From positions 62,001 through 126,000 of the forward strand of contig JAHFUR010000008.1 in NCBI GenBank assembly GCA_023264995.1: a DNA stretch of 64,000 bases. The letters are read 5' to 3'. Below, piece after piece: positions 8,162 to 15,517 of the stretch (position 1 is its first letter; every line of letters starts with the position of its first letter). Below the pieces are notes generated by a model. The model ran no database searches. It worked only from the letters and a program-made list of their open reading frames with translations, and was not told the origin of the DNA. The position numbers and the translations under genes were made by a program. The DNA comes from Acidimicrobiia bacterium. Its GTDB lineage: Bacteria; Actinomycetota; Acidimicrobiia; Acidimicrobiales; AC-14.

Positions 8162-9619
8162 TCAGGGGAGCGGGTGGGACCGGAGGGCGAAGCGTTGCAG
8201 CTTCCCGGTGGCGGTCCGGGGGAGGGCGGCGAGGTGCACGACGCGCCGGGGGACCTTGAACGGCGCCAGCTCGGCCCGGGCCAGGGCCAGTAGCTCAGCG
8301 TCGAGGGTGGCTCGAGGCGGGCCGACGACGAAGGCCACCAGCTGCGAACCACCCCGCGGCCCGACCACCCCGGCCACCGCCACCTCGGTGACGGCCGGGT
8401 GCCGGCTGAGCACGGCCTCCACCTCCAGCGGCGACACGGAGATGCCGCCGACCTGCTCGATGTCATCGGACCGGCCTTGCAGCCGCACGGTCCCGTCCTC
8501 GTCGAGGGTGGCCAGGTCGCCGGTGGCCAACCACTCCCCTGGCGCCGGCGCCGGCCCGCCGAGGTAGCCGACGGGAAGCGTCGGGCCAGCCACCCACAGG
8601 GCGCCCACCCCGCCGGCCGGCACGTCCGCGCCGGACCCGTCGACCACCCGTACCCGGTACGGCGGCAGGGACCGGCCCACCGTGGCGTCCTCCCACCGGT
8701 CGAGGGTGTTGCTGGCGAAGGTCTGGCCCACCTCGGTGGAGCCCAGGCCGTCGAGCACCGGGCAGCCGAGCGTCGCCCGCACGCGCGCCGCCAGCGCCGG
8801 CGTCAGGGGTTCGCCGGCCGACACCGCCACCCGCAGCGACGGGAGCGGCCCGTTCGCGGCGGCGACGAGCTGGGCGAAGAAGGTGGGGACGCCGAACAGC
8901 ACCGTCACCCCGTGCTGGCCCACCAGGGCGGCAACGTCGTCGGGGCGGGGGTGGGCGGCGTGGAGCACGGCGCGGCAGCCGGTCAGCAACGGGAAGAACA
9001 GCGTGTTGCCCAGGCCGTAGGCGAAGTAGAGCTTCGACACCGACAGGACGACGTCGGCACGGGCCAGGCGGACGGCCGGGCCGGCAAAGGCGTCGGCGTA
9101 CACGAGCGGGTGGCCATGGGCGTGGACGGCGGCCTTGGGCGCCCCGGTCGTCCCCGAGGTGTACTGGGCGTAAGCCGGGGCGCCGGCGTCGACCGCCGCC
9201 GGCGCGCACGGCGGGTACCCGGCGATCGTCGCACCGAGGCGCTCGCCAATGACCACTGGCCGACCGTCGAACCGCTCGGCGAGCGCCGCCTCGCACACGA
9301 CCAGCACGGCGCCGGCGGCCGTGGCGGCGGCGGCATGGTCGGCGGCCGTCAGCCGGGGGTTGACCGGCACCGCCACCGCCCCGAGCCGGACCGCGCCCAG
9401 GAAGGCCCACACCAGCTCCGGCCCGTCGGGTAGGGCGATGAGCACGCGGTCCCCACGACCGACCCCCCGGTCGGCCAGCAGCGACCCGGTCCGGGCCGCC
9501 CCGTCGTGCACCTCGGCGTGGGTGAACGTGCGGTCGCCGGCGACGAACGCCACCTCGCCGGCCCAGCCGCCGACCGTGGCGCGAGCCTCCATCACGCCGG
9601 CCAGGTTGGCGTCGCTCAC
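8162..9619 (-). CDS. Benzoate-CoA-ligase-like AMP-dependent ligase
   Basis: 485 residues from GTG 9619. ANL motifs: AQYTSGTTGAPKA near residue 155, LATGDLATLDEDG near 365 and the C-terminal PRTATGKLQR. The stretch KLYFAYGLGNTLFFPLLTG is typical of benzoate-CoA ligases and related aryl-acid activating enzymes, so an aromatic or cyclic acid is a plausible substrate. It is the last gene of a four-gene minus-strand operon (SDR, di-iron protein, unknown, ligase) with GTGA overlaps at each junction. With the PaaA-like oxygenase it may make or consume an aryl-CoA building block. Substrate assignment is inference. Confidence 0.8.
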   Translation of the reverse strand: MSDANLAGVMEARATVGGWAGEVAFVAGDRTFTHAEVHDGAARTGSLLADRGVGRGDRVLIALPDGPELVWAFLGAVRLGAVAVPVNPRLTAADHAAAATAAGAVLVVCEAALAERFDGRPVVIGERLGATIAGYPPCAPAAVDAGAPAYAQYTSGTTGAPKAAVHAHGHPLVYADAFAGPAVRLARADVVLSVSKLYFAYGLGNTLFFPLLTGCRAVLHAAHPRPDDVAALVGQHGVTVLFGVPTFFAQLVAAANGPLPSLRVAVSAGEPLTPALAARVRATLGCPVLDGLGSTEVGQTFASNTLDRWEDATVGRSLPPYRVRVVDGSGADVPAGGVGALWVAGPTLPVGYLGGPAPAPGEWLATGDLATLDEDGTVRLQGRSDDIEQVGGISVSPLEVEAVLSRHPAVTEVAVAGVVGPRGGSQLVAFVVGPPRATLDAELLALARAELAPFKVPRRVVHLAALPRTATGKLQRFALRSHPLP

Positions 9620-10041
9620 AGGGTGCTGACCACCAGGCGGCCGCCGCTTGGCCCGATCGGCCACCAGCCCGCGGCCAGCAGCGTGGCCCACGCCCGGAAG
9701 GGATCGGGCTCGGCCCCGCTCAGCGCCGATGCAATCGCTCCCGAGAGCAGCCAGAGCCGAGCCCCGGACGCCACCCGCCCATCGTCGTCCAGGCCGGCGG
9801 CACCGGTGGCCGCCACCAGCGCGTCGTGGAGCGCGGCCTCCAACGCCGCGCCGCGACCGGCGGCGACGGCGGCCTGACGGGCGGCGGCGCGGCGGCAGTC
9901 GACCTCGGAGAGCCAATCGGGGTCGACGGATGCCGCGGCCTCCACCCCGGCGCGCAGGGCCACCGCGACCAGCGGGAGGTCGACGGGACCAGCCGGGGTC
10001 ATCCGGGCCAGCGCGCCCAGGTCAGCGGGCGTCGACGTCAC
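9616..10041 (-). CDS. Hypothetical protein in aryl-CoA operon
   Basis: 141 residues, GTG 10041, coupled by 4-nt overlaps to the di-iron protein upstream and the ligase downstream. Alanine-rich and mostly helical, with a Trp pair (AAGWWPIG) near the C-terminus. No signal peptide, membrane helix, Cys cluster or known catalytic motif was seen. I do not recognise the family. Its position between a PaaA/PaaC-type protein and an aryl-CoA ligase suggests an accessory or assembly subunit for the oxygenase step. Confidence 0.6.
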   Translation of the reverse strand: MTSTPADLGALARMTPAGPVDLPLVAVALRAGVEAAASVDPDWLSEVDCRRAAARQAAVAAGRGAALEAALHDALVAATGAAGLDDDGRVASGARLWLLSGAIASALSGAEPDPFRAWATLLAAGWWPIGPSGGRLVVSTL

Positions 10042-10748
10042 CCGTCCCAGTGCCGGTCGACGGTGGGGAACCGCAACCCGAGCTCGCCCTCCACGAAGCG
10101 GCTGCACCGCCGCACCCAGGCGGCGCGCGCCTCGTCGTTGGTCCACCGCTTCACGCCCCAGCGGCGGAACGTGTCGTTGTTGGCGGACACGCTGCGGCCA
10201 AAGAACGGCACGGTGAAACCGACCAGGTCGTCGACCGCCTGCTGGACCAGCCCCACCTGGGCCGGGTCGGCGGCCAGCTCGCGGGCCCGCGCCTGGCCGA
10301 ACGACACGTGAAAATGCTCCTCGGGGAGGAGCCGGACGACCAGGTCGCGCAGCGGGAGGTACGACGCAGCCGCCAGGTCCTCCATGAGGACCACCTCGGC
10401 CTCGTCGACGAGCGCCTTCAGGACCACGAACTCCGTCCACGACGTCAGCTCGAAGTCGAAGACCGACAAGGTCCGGCCGGGAGCGGCGGTGTCGAGGCCC
10501 AGGTCCGAAGCCAGGCGGGCGAACTTGAGATGATGGCCGTACTCCTCCATGGCGATGCGGCAGGCCAGCCACTTCTCCCGCGGGCCGGGAGCCAGCCCGA
10601 TCGCCGGCTCGTCGAACGCCGTGGCGCCGGCCAGCTCGTTGCGCACATGGCTGGTCACGACCTTGCCCACCGCCTGGACGTACTCGGTGCCCAGGGCGTG
10701 GGCCGCGGCGGCGTCGGCCACCTCGCCGGCGAACGTCGGGCCGCTCAC
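10038..10748 (-). CDS. PaaA/PaaC-type ferritin-like di-iron protein
   Basis: 236 residues from GTG 10748. The helical bundle carries two ExxH motifs, EEYGHH (E69 and H72) and PEEHFH (E144 and H147), with E38 and acidic residues around 116-123 as further ligand candidates. This is the pattern of phenylacetate-CoA oxygenase/BoxB-type bacterial multicomponent monooxygenases. Such enzymes epoxidise or hydroxylate aryl-CoA thioesters. No reductase or PaaB/D/E partner genes are adjacent, so it may act alone with a general reductase or do different chemistry. Located between an SDR and an unknown protein with GTGA overlaps on both sides. Confidence 0.75.
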   Translation of the reverse strand: MSGPTFAGEVADAAAAHALGTEYVQAVGKVVTSHVRNELAGATAFDEPAIGLAPGPREKWLACRIAMEEYGHHLKFARLASDLGLDTAAPGRTLSVFDFELTSWTEFVVLKALVDEAEVVLMEDLAAASYLPLRDLVVRLLPEEHFHVSFGQARARELAADPAQVGLVQQAVDDLVGFTVPFFGRSVSANNDTFRRWGVKRWTNDEARAAWVRRCSRFVEGELGLRFPTVDRHWDG

Positions 10749-11701
10749 TGGCGAACGCGTGCCGGACCGGCCTCCCGGGCCGCGGGACCGGCCACGACCA
10801 GGGGAGGACCGCCGAAGAGGTCGAACTCCGACTCGAGGGGCACCAACATCGGGCCGAGCGCGTCCCGGGCCTCGGTGAGGGGCCCGGCCTGCCAGCCGGC
10901 ATGGTCGACGAGCTGCACCACCGGGCGGGGCTGGGACCAGAGCGTCACCTCGGCGCCGCGTGCCCCGAAGACCTGGCCGGAGATGCCGGCCGCGGCCGGC
11001 GAGCACAGCCACGCGACCAGGGGGGCGACGTCGTCCGGCCGGGCCGCCGGCGCGGCGGCGAGGTAGGCCCGGAGCTGCTCGGTGGCCGGCGGGATGGACT
11101 CGGTCATGCGGGTGTAGGCGAACGGGGCCAGGTAGTTCACGCCGACGTCGCGGCCGGCCATCTCCAAGGCGACGGCGCGCATGAGCCCGAAGAGCGCGGC
11201 CTTGGCCACGGCGTAGGGCGCCTGGCCCACGCTCCCGACCAGGCCGGCGGCGCCGCCGACGTACACGATGCGCCCGTAGCCGCCCCGGCGGAGGGGGCCG
11301 GCCATGGCCCGGGTGAGCTCGACGGCCACCGAGAGGTGCGACCCCATGACCTCCGCCCAGTCGTCGTCCGACCCGTTGTGCACCATGGCATCGCGCAGGG
11401 TGCCGGCGGCGTGGACAAGCACGACCGGCGCCTCACCCGCCCACGCCGTCGCCGCCGCCACCAACCGCTCGGCGCCGGCCCGGGTGCGGGCGTCGGTGGC
11501 GTCGTTGAGCGCCCGGCCGCCGACGGCGCCGATCTCCGCGGCAACGGCGTCGGCCGGCCCGGGGTCGGGAGCACCCCCGCCCAGGTCGACCCCGGTGTCG
11601 TTGACGCACACGGCGTGGCCGGCGCCGGCCAGGGCCAAGGCGACGGCTCGCCCGATCCCGCGACCCCCGCCGGTCACGATGGCGACCCCCGGCGTACCCA
11701 C
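10745..11701 (-). CDS. Short-chain dehydrogenase/reductase, MFE-2-like, lacking the catalytic Ser
   Basis: 318 residues from GTG 11701. N-terminal NAD(P)-binding TGGGRGIG (10-17) and catalytic YAVAK (Y163, K167) are present, and a NDTG segment at 34-37 resembles peroxisomal multifunctional-enzyme SDRs. The usual Ser about 13 residues before the Tyr is replaced by Gly (VGGAAG, about 149-154). Residues beyond 260 form a C-terminal extension. It would normally interconvert a 3-hydroxyacyl and 3-ketoacyl thioester or similar. TACGCT on the minus strand (11713-11708), 6 nt upstream of the GTG, indicates a leaderless start. First gene of the aryl-CoA operon. Confidence 0.8.
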   Translation of the reverse strand: MGTPGVAIVTGGGRGIGRAVALALAGAGHAVCVNDTGVDLGGGAPDPGPADAVAAEIGAVGGRALNDATDARTRAGAERLVAAATAWAGEAPVVLVHAAGTLRDAMVHNGSDDDWAEVMGSHLSVAVELTRAMAGPLRRGGYGRIVYVGGAAGLVGSVGQAPYAVAKAALFGLMRAVALEMAGRDVGVNYLAPFAYTRMTESIPPATEQLRAYLAAAPAARPDDVAPLVAWLCSPAAAGISGQVFGARGAEVTLWSQPRPVVQLVDHAGWQAGPLTEARDALGPMLVPLESEFDLFGGPPLVVAGPAAREAGPARVRQ

Positions 11702-11752
11702 GCGGCGAGCGTAGATCGTGGGCCGGCAGGGACCGCCGGTACCGTGGCCGGC
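11702..11752. promoter_or_regulatory. Divergent leaderless promoters (SDR and PPTase)
   Basis: A 51-bp gap between divergent genes. Minus strand: TACGCT (11713-11708), 6 nt before the SDR GTG. Plus strand: TACCGT (11740-11745), 7 nt before GTG 11753. Both fit TANNNT at leaderless spacing. The plus element decides between the two candidate PPTase starts (11744 and 11753) in favour of 11753. No clear -35 boxes were seen. Confidence 0.5.
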
Positions 11753-12439
11753 GTGGAGCTCTGGGTGGCGCCGCTCGACCCCGGACCGGCGCTCCGGGCC
11801 ACGCTCCTCGCCAGCCTGGCCCCGGCCGAACGTGACCGGGCGGCGCGGTTCCGGTCGCCTGACGACCGCCGGCGGTCGGCCGTCGCCCGAGGGTGGCTGC
11901 GCCACATCCTGGCCGAGGCCCTCGGCGTGGCCCCCGCCGGCGTCGTGTTCGCCGGCGAGCCTGGGAAACCCCAGCTGGCTGGCCGGGACGGCCCGTGTTT
12001 CAACGTGTCCCACGCCGGCGAGCTGGTGGCCGTGGCCGTGGCCGACGGTGCGGTGGGGGTCGACATCGAGCCGGTGCCCGGCCCGCCAGGGACGCTCGAC
12101 GCCGCCCGCGCCGCCTGCACGCCCGCCGAGGCCGAGGTGCTCGCCCGGCTTCCCGCCGGCGACCGGCCGGCCGCGTTCCTGCGCATGTGGACGGCCAAGG
12201 AGGCGTACCTCAAGGCCACCGGCCAAGGGCTCACCACCGCGCCCGACCACGTCGAGACCGGCGCGGCCTGGTCCGGAGTGCCCGTGGCGGTGGGCGACCG
12301 GGACTCCTGGTGGGTGCGGCCCGTCGACATCCACCCCGGCTACGTCGGTGCGGTCGCCGCCCGCGGCCGGGGTTGGCCGGTCGAGCGGCGCAGCCCATCT
12401 AGTCTCGGGTCGCTCGTCAGGTGGACGGAGGCACCATGA
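11753..12439 (+). CDS. 4'-phosphopantetheinyl transferase (Sfp type)
   Basis: 228 residues, the usual Sfp-type length. Two signature motifs are intact: GVDIEP with D104 and E106 (Mg binding), and WTAKEAYLKATGQGL with K149 and E150. It transfers phosphopantetheine from CoA to the Ser of carrier domains, activating the T domains of the A-T, A-MT-T-C and A-T-C proteins in this cluster. The start GTG 11753 is chosen because a TACCGT -10 box lies 7 nt upstream. Its stop overlaps the glycosyltransferase ATG (ATGA), so both are coupled. It heads the plus block 11753-17145. Confidence 0.92.
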   Translation: MELWVAPLDPGPALRATLLASLAPAERDRAARFRSPDDRRRSAVARGWLRHILAEALGVAPAGVVFAGEPGKPQLAGRDGPCFNVSHAGELVAVAVADGAVGVDIEPVPGPPGTLDAARAACTPAEAEVLARLPAGDRPAAFLRMWTAKEAYLKATGQGLTTAPDHVETGAAWSGVPVAVGDRDSWWVRPVDIHPGYVGAVAARGRGWPVERRSPSSLGSLVRWTEAP

Positions 12440-13626
12440 GGATCCTTTGCACGTGCCTGCCCGGCCATGGCCACTTCAACCCGATGCTGGCGCTGGCCCA
12501 GGCTCTCACCGGCGCCGGCCACGAGGTGGCCTTCTCCACCGCGGCCGACTTCTGCCCCCACATCGAGGCGACGGGCTTCGACGCCTTCCCGACCGGCCTG
12601 GCTCTCGCCCCGCAGATGGAGAAGGCCCGCCGGCGCTACCCCAAGCCGGCCGCACTCGAGGCCATGGACCGCTTCGAACAGTTCGTCCCCCGCATGCTGG
12701 CCGGCGTGGCCGCGCCGGCCCGCGCCGCCGATCTCGTGCCCCTCGTCGAGCGGTGGGCGCCCGACCTGCTCGTGCACGACGAAACCGAGATGGCCGGGCC
12801 CATCGCCGCCGCCGTCGCCGGCATCCCCTGGGCCGACCAGAGCGTCGGGATCCTTCGGCCGAGGGCCATGGCCCGGCTGGCCGGCGAGACGCTCGCGCCG
12901 CTCGCCAGGAAGTACGGGGTCGATGTCGGCCCGCATGCCGGCCTGTACCGGTACCTGTACCTCGATGTCGCCCCGCCGAGCCTCCAGTCGCCCGAGATCC
13001 ACGAGGTCGACGTCGCCCACCCCGTCCAGAACGCCACCTTCCTGCCCGGCGCCGAGGGCGAGGTGCTGCCCGGGTGGGCCCACGACCTGCCCCACGACCG
13101 TCCCGTCGTGTACGTGAGCCTCGGGACGGTGTTCAACGCCGGCGCCGACGACGTGTTCGAGGCGGTCCTCGACGGGCTTCGCGCCGAGCCCCTGACCGTC
13201 ATCGTCACCGTCGGGGCCGACAACGACCCGGCGGCGTTCGGCCCCCAGCCCGACAACGTGCGGGTCGAGCGCTTCATCCCGCAGTCGCTGCTGCTGCCCT
13301 ACTGCGACGCGGTCGTCAACCAGGGAGGCACCGCCATCCTCCCGGTCCTGGCCCACGGGCTCCCCCTGCTCCTGCTCCCCCAAGGTGCCAACCAGTTCCA
13401 CAACGCCCAGGCCTGCCTGGCTGCCGGCGTGGGCCGGCGCCTCCTGCCCGGCGAGGTCACCCCCGAGGCGGTCCGGCGCGACGTCGACACCCTGCTCCAC
13501 GACGCCGGCCCTCGGGCCGCCGCCCGCCAGGTGCAGCGCGAGCTGGGGGCCATGCCCGGCCCGGAGCGGGGGGTCGAGCTGCTCGAACGGCTGGCCGCCG
13601 ACCGCCGACCGCTGGTGCCCCGGTGA
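12436..13626 (+). CDS. Glycosyltransferase, MGT/UGT-like (GT1/GT28 fold)
   Basis: 396 residues from ATG 12436, preceded by GGAGG at 12427-12431. The N-terminal PGHGHFNPMLALA motif and the C-terminal VNQGGTAILPVLAHGLPLLLLP nucleotide-sugar region (about 300-325) define the macrolide/UDP-glycosyltransferase type. These move a sugar from an NDP-sugar to small-molecule acceptors in the cytoplasm. No deoxysugar genes are nearby, so the donor is probably a common NDP-sugar. Placed between the PPTase and an aminotransferase with 4-nt overlaps at both ends, it is likely a tailoring enzyme of the cluster, or an intracellular self-protection enzyme. Confidence 0.85.
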   Translation: MRILCTCLPGHGHFNPMLALAQALTGAGHEVAFSTAADFCPHIEATGFDAFPTGLALAPQMEKARRRYPKPAALEAMDRFEQFVPRMLAGVAAPARAADLVPLVERWAPDLLVHDETEMAGPIAAAVAGIPWADQSVGILRPRAMARLAGETLAPLARKYGVDVGPHAGLYRYLYLDVAPPSLQSPEIHEVDVAHPVQNATFLPGAEGEVLPGWAHDLPHDRPVVYVSLGTVFNAGADDVFEAVLDGLRAEPLTVIVTVGADNDPAAFGPQPDNVRVERFIPQSLLLPYCDAVVNQGGTAILPVLAHGLPLLLLPQGANQFHNAQACLAAGVGRRLLPGEVTPEAVRRDVDTLLHDAGPRAAARQVQRELGAMPGPERGVELLERLAADRRPLVPR

Positions 13627-14972
13627 GCGGCCCGTTCGACCCCGAGCTGGCGCCGCTGGTCCGCACGGCGGTCCCCGGGCCGCGCTCGGAGGAGCTGTGG
13701 GCGCGCGACGCCGCCCACCATGCGTCGAACTCCTCGCCGGCCGCCCAGTGGTTGCGGCTGGTCCTCCAGGACGGCCAGGGCGCGGCCGTGCGCGACGTCG
13801 ACGGCAACCTGTTCGTCGACTTCTCCTCGGGCGCGGTCGTGGCGAACATCGGCCACGCGCCGCCGGCGGTGGCCCGCGCCGTCGCCGAGGAAGCCGGGCG
13901 GCTCATGCACTACTTCGACTTCGCCACTCCGGCTCGCGCCGCGTTCTTCGAGGCCCTGGCGGCCACGCTCCCGCCGGCGTTGCAGACCTTCCAGATGTAC
14001 TCGACCGGCGCCGAAGCGGTGGAGGCCGCCCTCCGGCTGGCCAAGTCCTACACCGGCAACTACGAGGTCCTGTCCTTCCACCAGGCGTGGCACGGGCGCA
14101 CGCTCGGCGCCATGTCGGCGATGGGCGGCTTCCCGATGAAGACCGGCTACGGCCCCTTTGCCCCCGGCGCGCTCCACGCCCCCAACGCCAACTGCTACCG
14201 GTGCCCGCTCGATCTCACGCCCGACCGCTGCGGGGTGGCATGCGCCGGCCTGGCCGACCGGGTCGTCGCCCAGTCGAGCGAGGGGCGGCTCGCCGCGGTG
14301 CTCGTCGAACCGGTGCAGGGCGTCGGCGGGGTGGTCCCGTTCCCGCCGGCGTTCCTCGCCCACCTTCGTGACCTGTGCGACCGGACCGGCGCCCTCCTGA
14401 TCTTCGACGAGATCCTCACCGGCGTCGGGCGCACGGGGCCGATGTGGGCGTTCGAGACCTCAGGCGTGGTCCCCGACGTCCTCCTGGCCGGGAAGGGGCT
14501 GGCATCGGGGTACCCCATCTCCTTGATCGCCTCCCGGCGCGAGGTGCTCGACACCGGCCCGTTCGGCCGGCCGGGCGCCGGCGCCTCCACCTTCGCCAGC
14601 GGGAACCTGGCCTGCGCCGCCGGCGTGGCCACCCTCGGCCTGCTCGCCGACGGCGACATCCTGGCCAACGGCCGGCGGGTCGGGACGGTCATGCTGGCCG
14701 CCTTGCGGGAACTGGCCGGGCGCCACCCCATCGTCGGCGACGTCCGGGGTGCCGGCATGCTCCTGGCCGTCGAACTGGTGGCCGACCGCGTCGCCAAGAC
14801 GCCCGTGGGCCCGGCCACGGTCCGGCGCCTGCTCGAGGCCCTGGCCCGGCGGGGCGTGCTGGTGGCCGGCGCCGGCCCGGTGGTGCGTATCACGCCGCCC
14901 CTCGTCATCAGCGAGCGCATGGCCCTCGCCGGCGTGCAGGCCCTCGACCAGGCCTTGGCCGAGGTGGCGTGA
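13623..14972 (+). CDS. Class III PLP-dependent aminotransferase
   Basis: 449 residues from GTG 13623 (GTGA overlap with the glycosyltransferase). The PLP Lys is K291 in LLAGKGLASGYP; the DEILTGVGRTG segment about 25 residues earlier carries the Asp that contacts the pyridine nitrogen. It belongs to the GABA/ornithine-type fold and transfers amino groups to terminal aldehydes or ketones. An insertion near 195-215 contains several Cys (CYRCPLD and CGVAC), as in some putrescine/GABA-type members. In the cluster it could make an unusual amino acid monomer or aminate a released aldehyde. Substrate is not inferable from sequence alone. Confidence 0.88.
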   Translation: MSGPFDPELAPLVRTAVPGPRSEELWARDAAHHASNSSPAAQWLRLVLQDGQGAAVRDVDGNLFVDFSSGAVVANIGHAPPAVARAVAEEAGRLMHYFDFATPARAAFFEALAATLPPALQTFQMYSTGAEAVEAALRLAKSYTGNYEVLSFHQAWHGRTLGAMSAMGGFPMKTGYGPFAPGALHAPNANCYRCPLDLTPDRCGVACAGLADRVVAQSSEGRLAAVLVEPVQGVGGVVPFPPAFLAHLRDLCDRTGALLIFDEILTGVGRTGPMWAFETSGVVPDVLLAGKGLASGYPISLIASRREVLDTGPFGRPGAGASTFASGNLACAAGVATLGLLADGDILANGRRVGTVMLAALRELAGRHPIVGDVRGAGMLLAVELVADRVAKTPVGPATVRRLLEALARRGVLVAGAGPVVRITPPLVISERMALAGVQALDQALAEVA

Positions 14973-15517
14973 CGGTGTTCGGGCCGGTGCACCACGTCGG
15001 CGTGACCGTCGCCGACCTCGACCGGGCGGCGGCGTTCTGGGCCCGCCTGCTCGGCGTGGCCGCCCGCGACCGCACGGTGCTCCGAGGCCCCCACCTCGGC
15101 ACCCTGGTCGGGTACCCGGGTGCCCAGATCGAGAGGTGCTGGGTCGACCTGCCCGGCGGCGTCGCCCTGGAGCTGCTCCGCTACCTCGACCGCGACGACC
15201 GGCCGAACGACCCGGGGACGGCCCACCCGGGCAACGTCCACATCTGCCTCCACGTCGACGACATCGACGCGGCCCACGCCCACGCCGTGGCGTGCGGGGC
15301 CACCGCGGTGAGCGAGCGCCCGATCGAGGTAGCCGCCGGCCCCCGGGCCGGCGCCCGGCTGGCCTACCTGCGCGACCCCGACGGCGTGACCATCGAGCTG
15401 GTCCAGGGCCCGAGCGGCCCCCCGAGCGGGCGGCAGGACCCCCTCCCCCCAACTGGTGACGGATCCGGGGGGCCGGCCGGTCGCGCCCGTCACCAGTTCG
15501 GTGGGGGGCAGCGATGA
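14969..15517 (+). CDS. VOC family protein (glyoxalase/epimerase-like)
   Basis: 182 residues from GTG 14969 (GTGA overlap with the aminotransferase). Two beta-alpha-beta-beta-beta repeats: HHVGVTVADLDRAAAFW at the N-terminus and VHICLHVDDIDAAH in the middle; the C-terminal half ends in DPDGVTIELVQG with the metal-binding Glu. Resembles methylmalonyl-CoA epimerase and glyoxalase-fold enzymes. The last 35 or so residues are low-complexity and are largely encoded by the palindromic element at 15445-15508, so the native C-terminus may once have been shorter. The stop lies just inside the start of the A-T gene (ATGA). Confidence 0.8.
   Translation: MTVFGPVHHVGVTVADLDRAAAFWARLLGVAARDRTVLRGPHLGTLVGYPGAQIERCWVDLPGGVALELLRYLDRDDRPNDPGTAHPGNVHICLHVDDIDAAHAHAVACGATAVSERPIEVAAGPRAGARLAYLRDPDGVTIELVQGPSGPPSGRQDPLPPTGDGSGGPAGRARHQFGGGQR
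15445..15508. repeat. Palindromic element, copy 1 (26-nt centre)
   Basis: Left arm: six C then AACTGGTGACG (15451-15461). Right arm: CGTCACCAGTT (15488-15498), CGGT, then six G (15503-15508). The centre is exactly 26 nt and begins GATCC. The element is shared with 56876-56943, which has the same arm core, the same centre length and a GATC start. It sits at the VOC to A-T gene junction and encodes the C-terminal tail of the VOC protein. Confidence 0.85.

Noticed and set aside
11718-13622. Upstream extension of the aminotransferase frame
   Set aside because: It overlaps the PPTase and glycosyltransferase genes in another frame; GTG 13623 with 4-nt overlap is the natural start.
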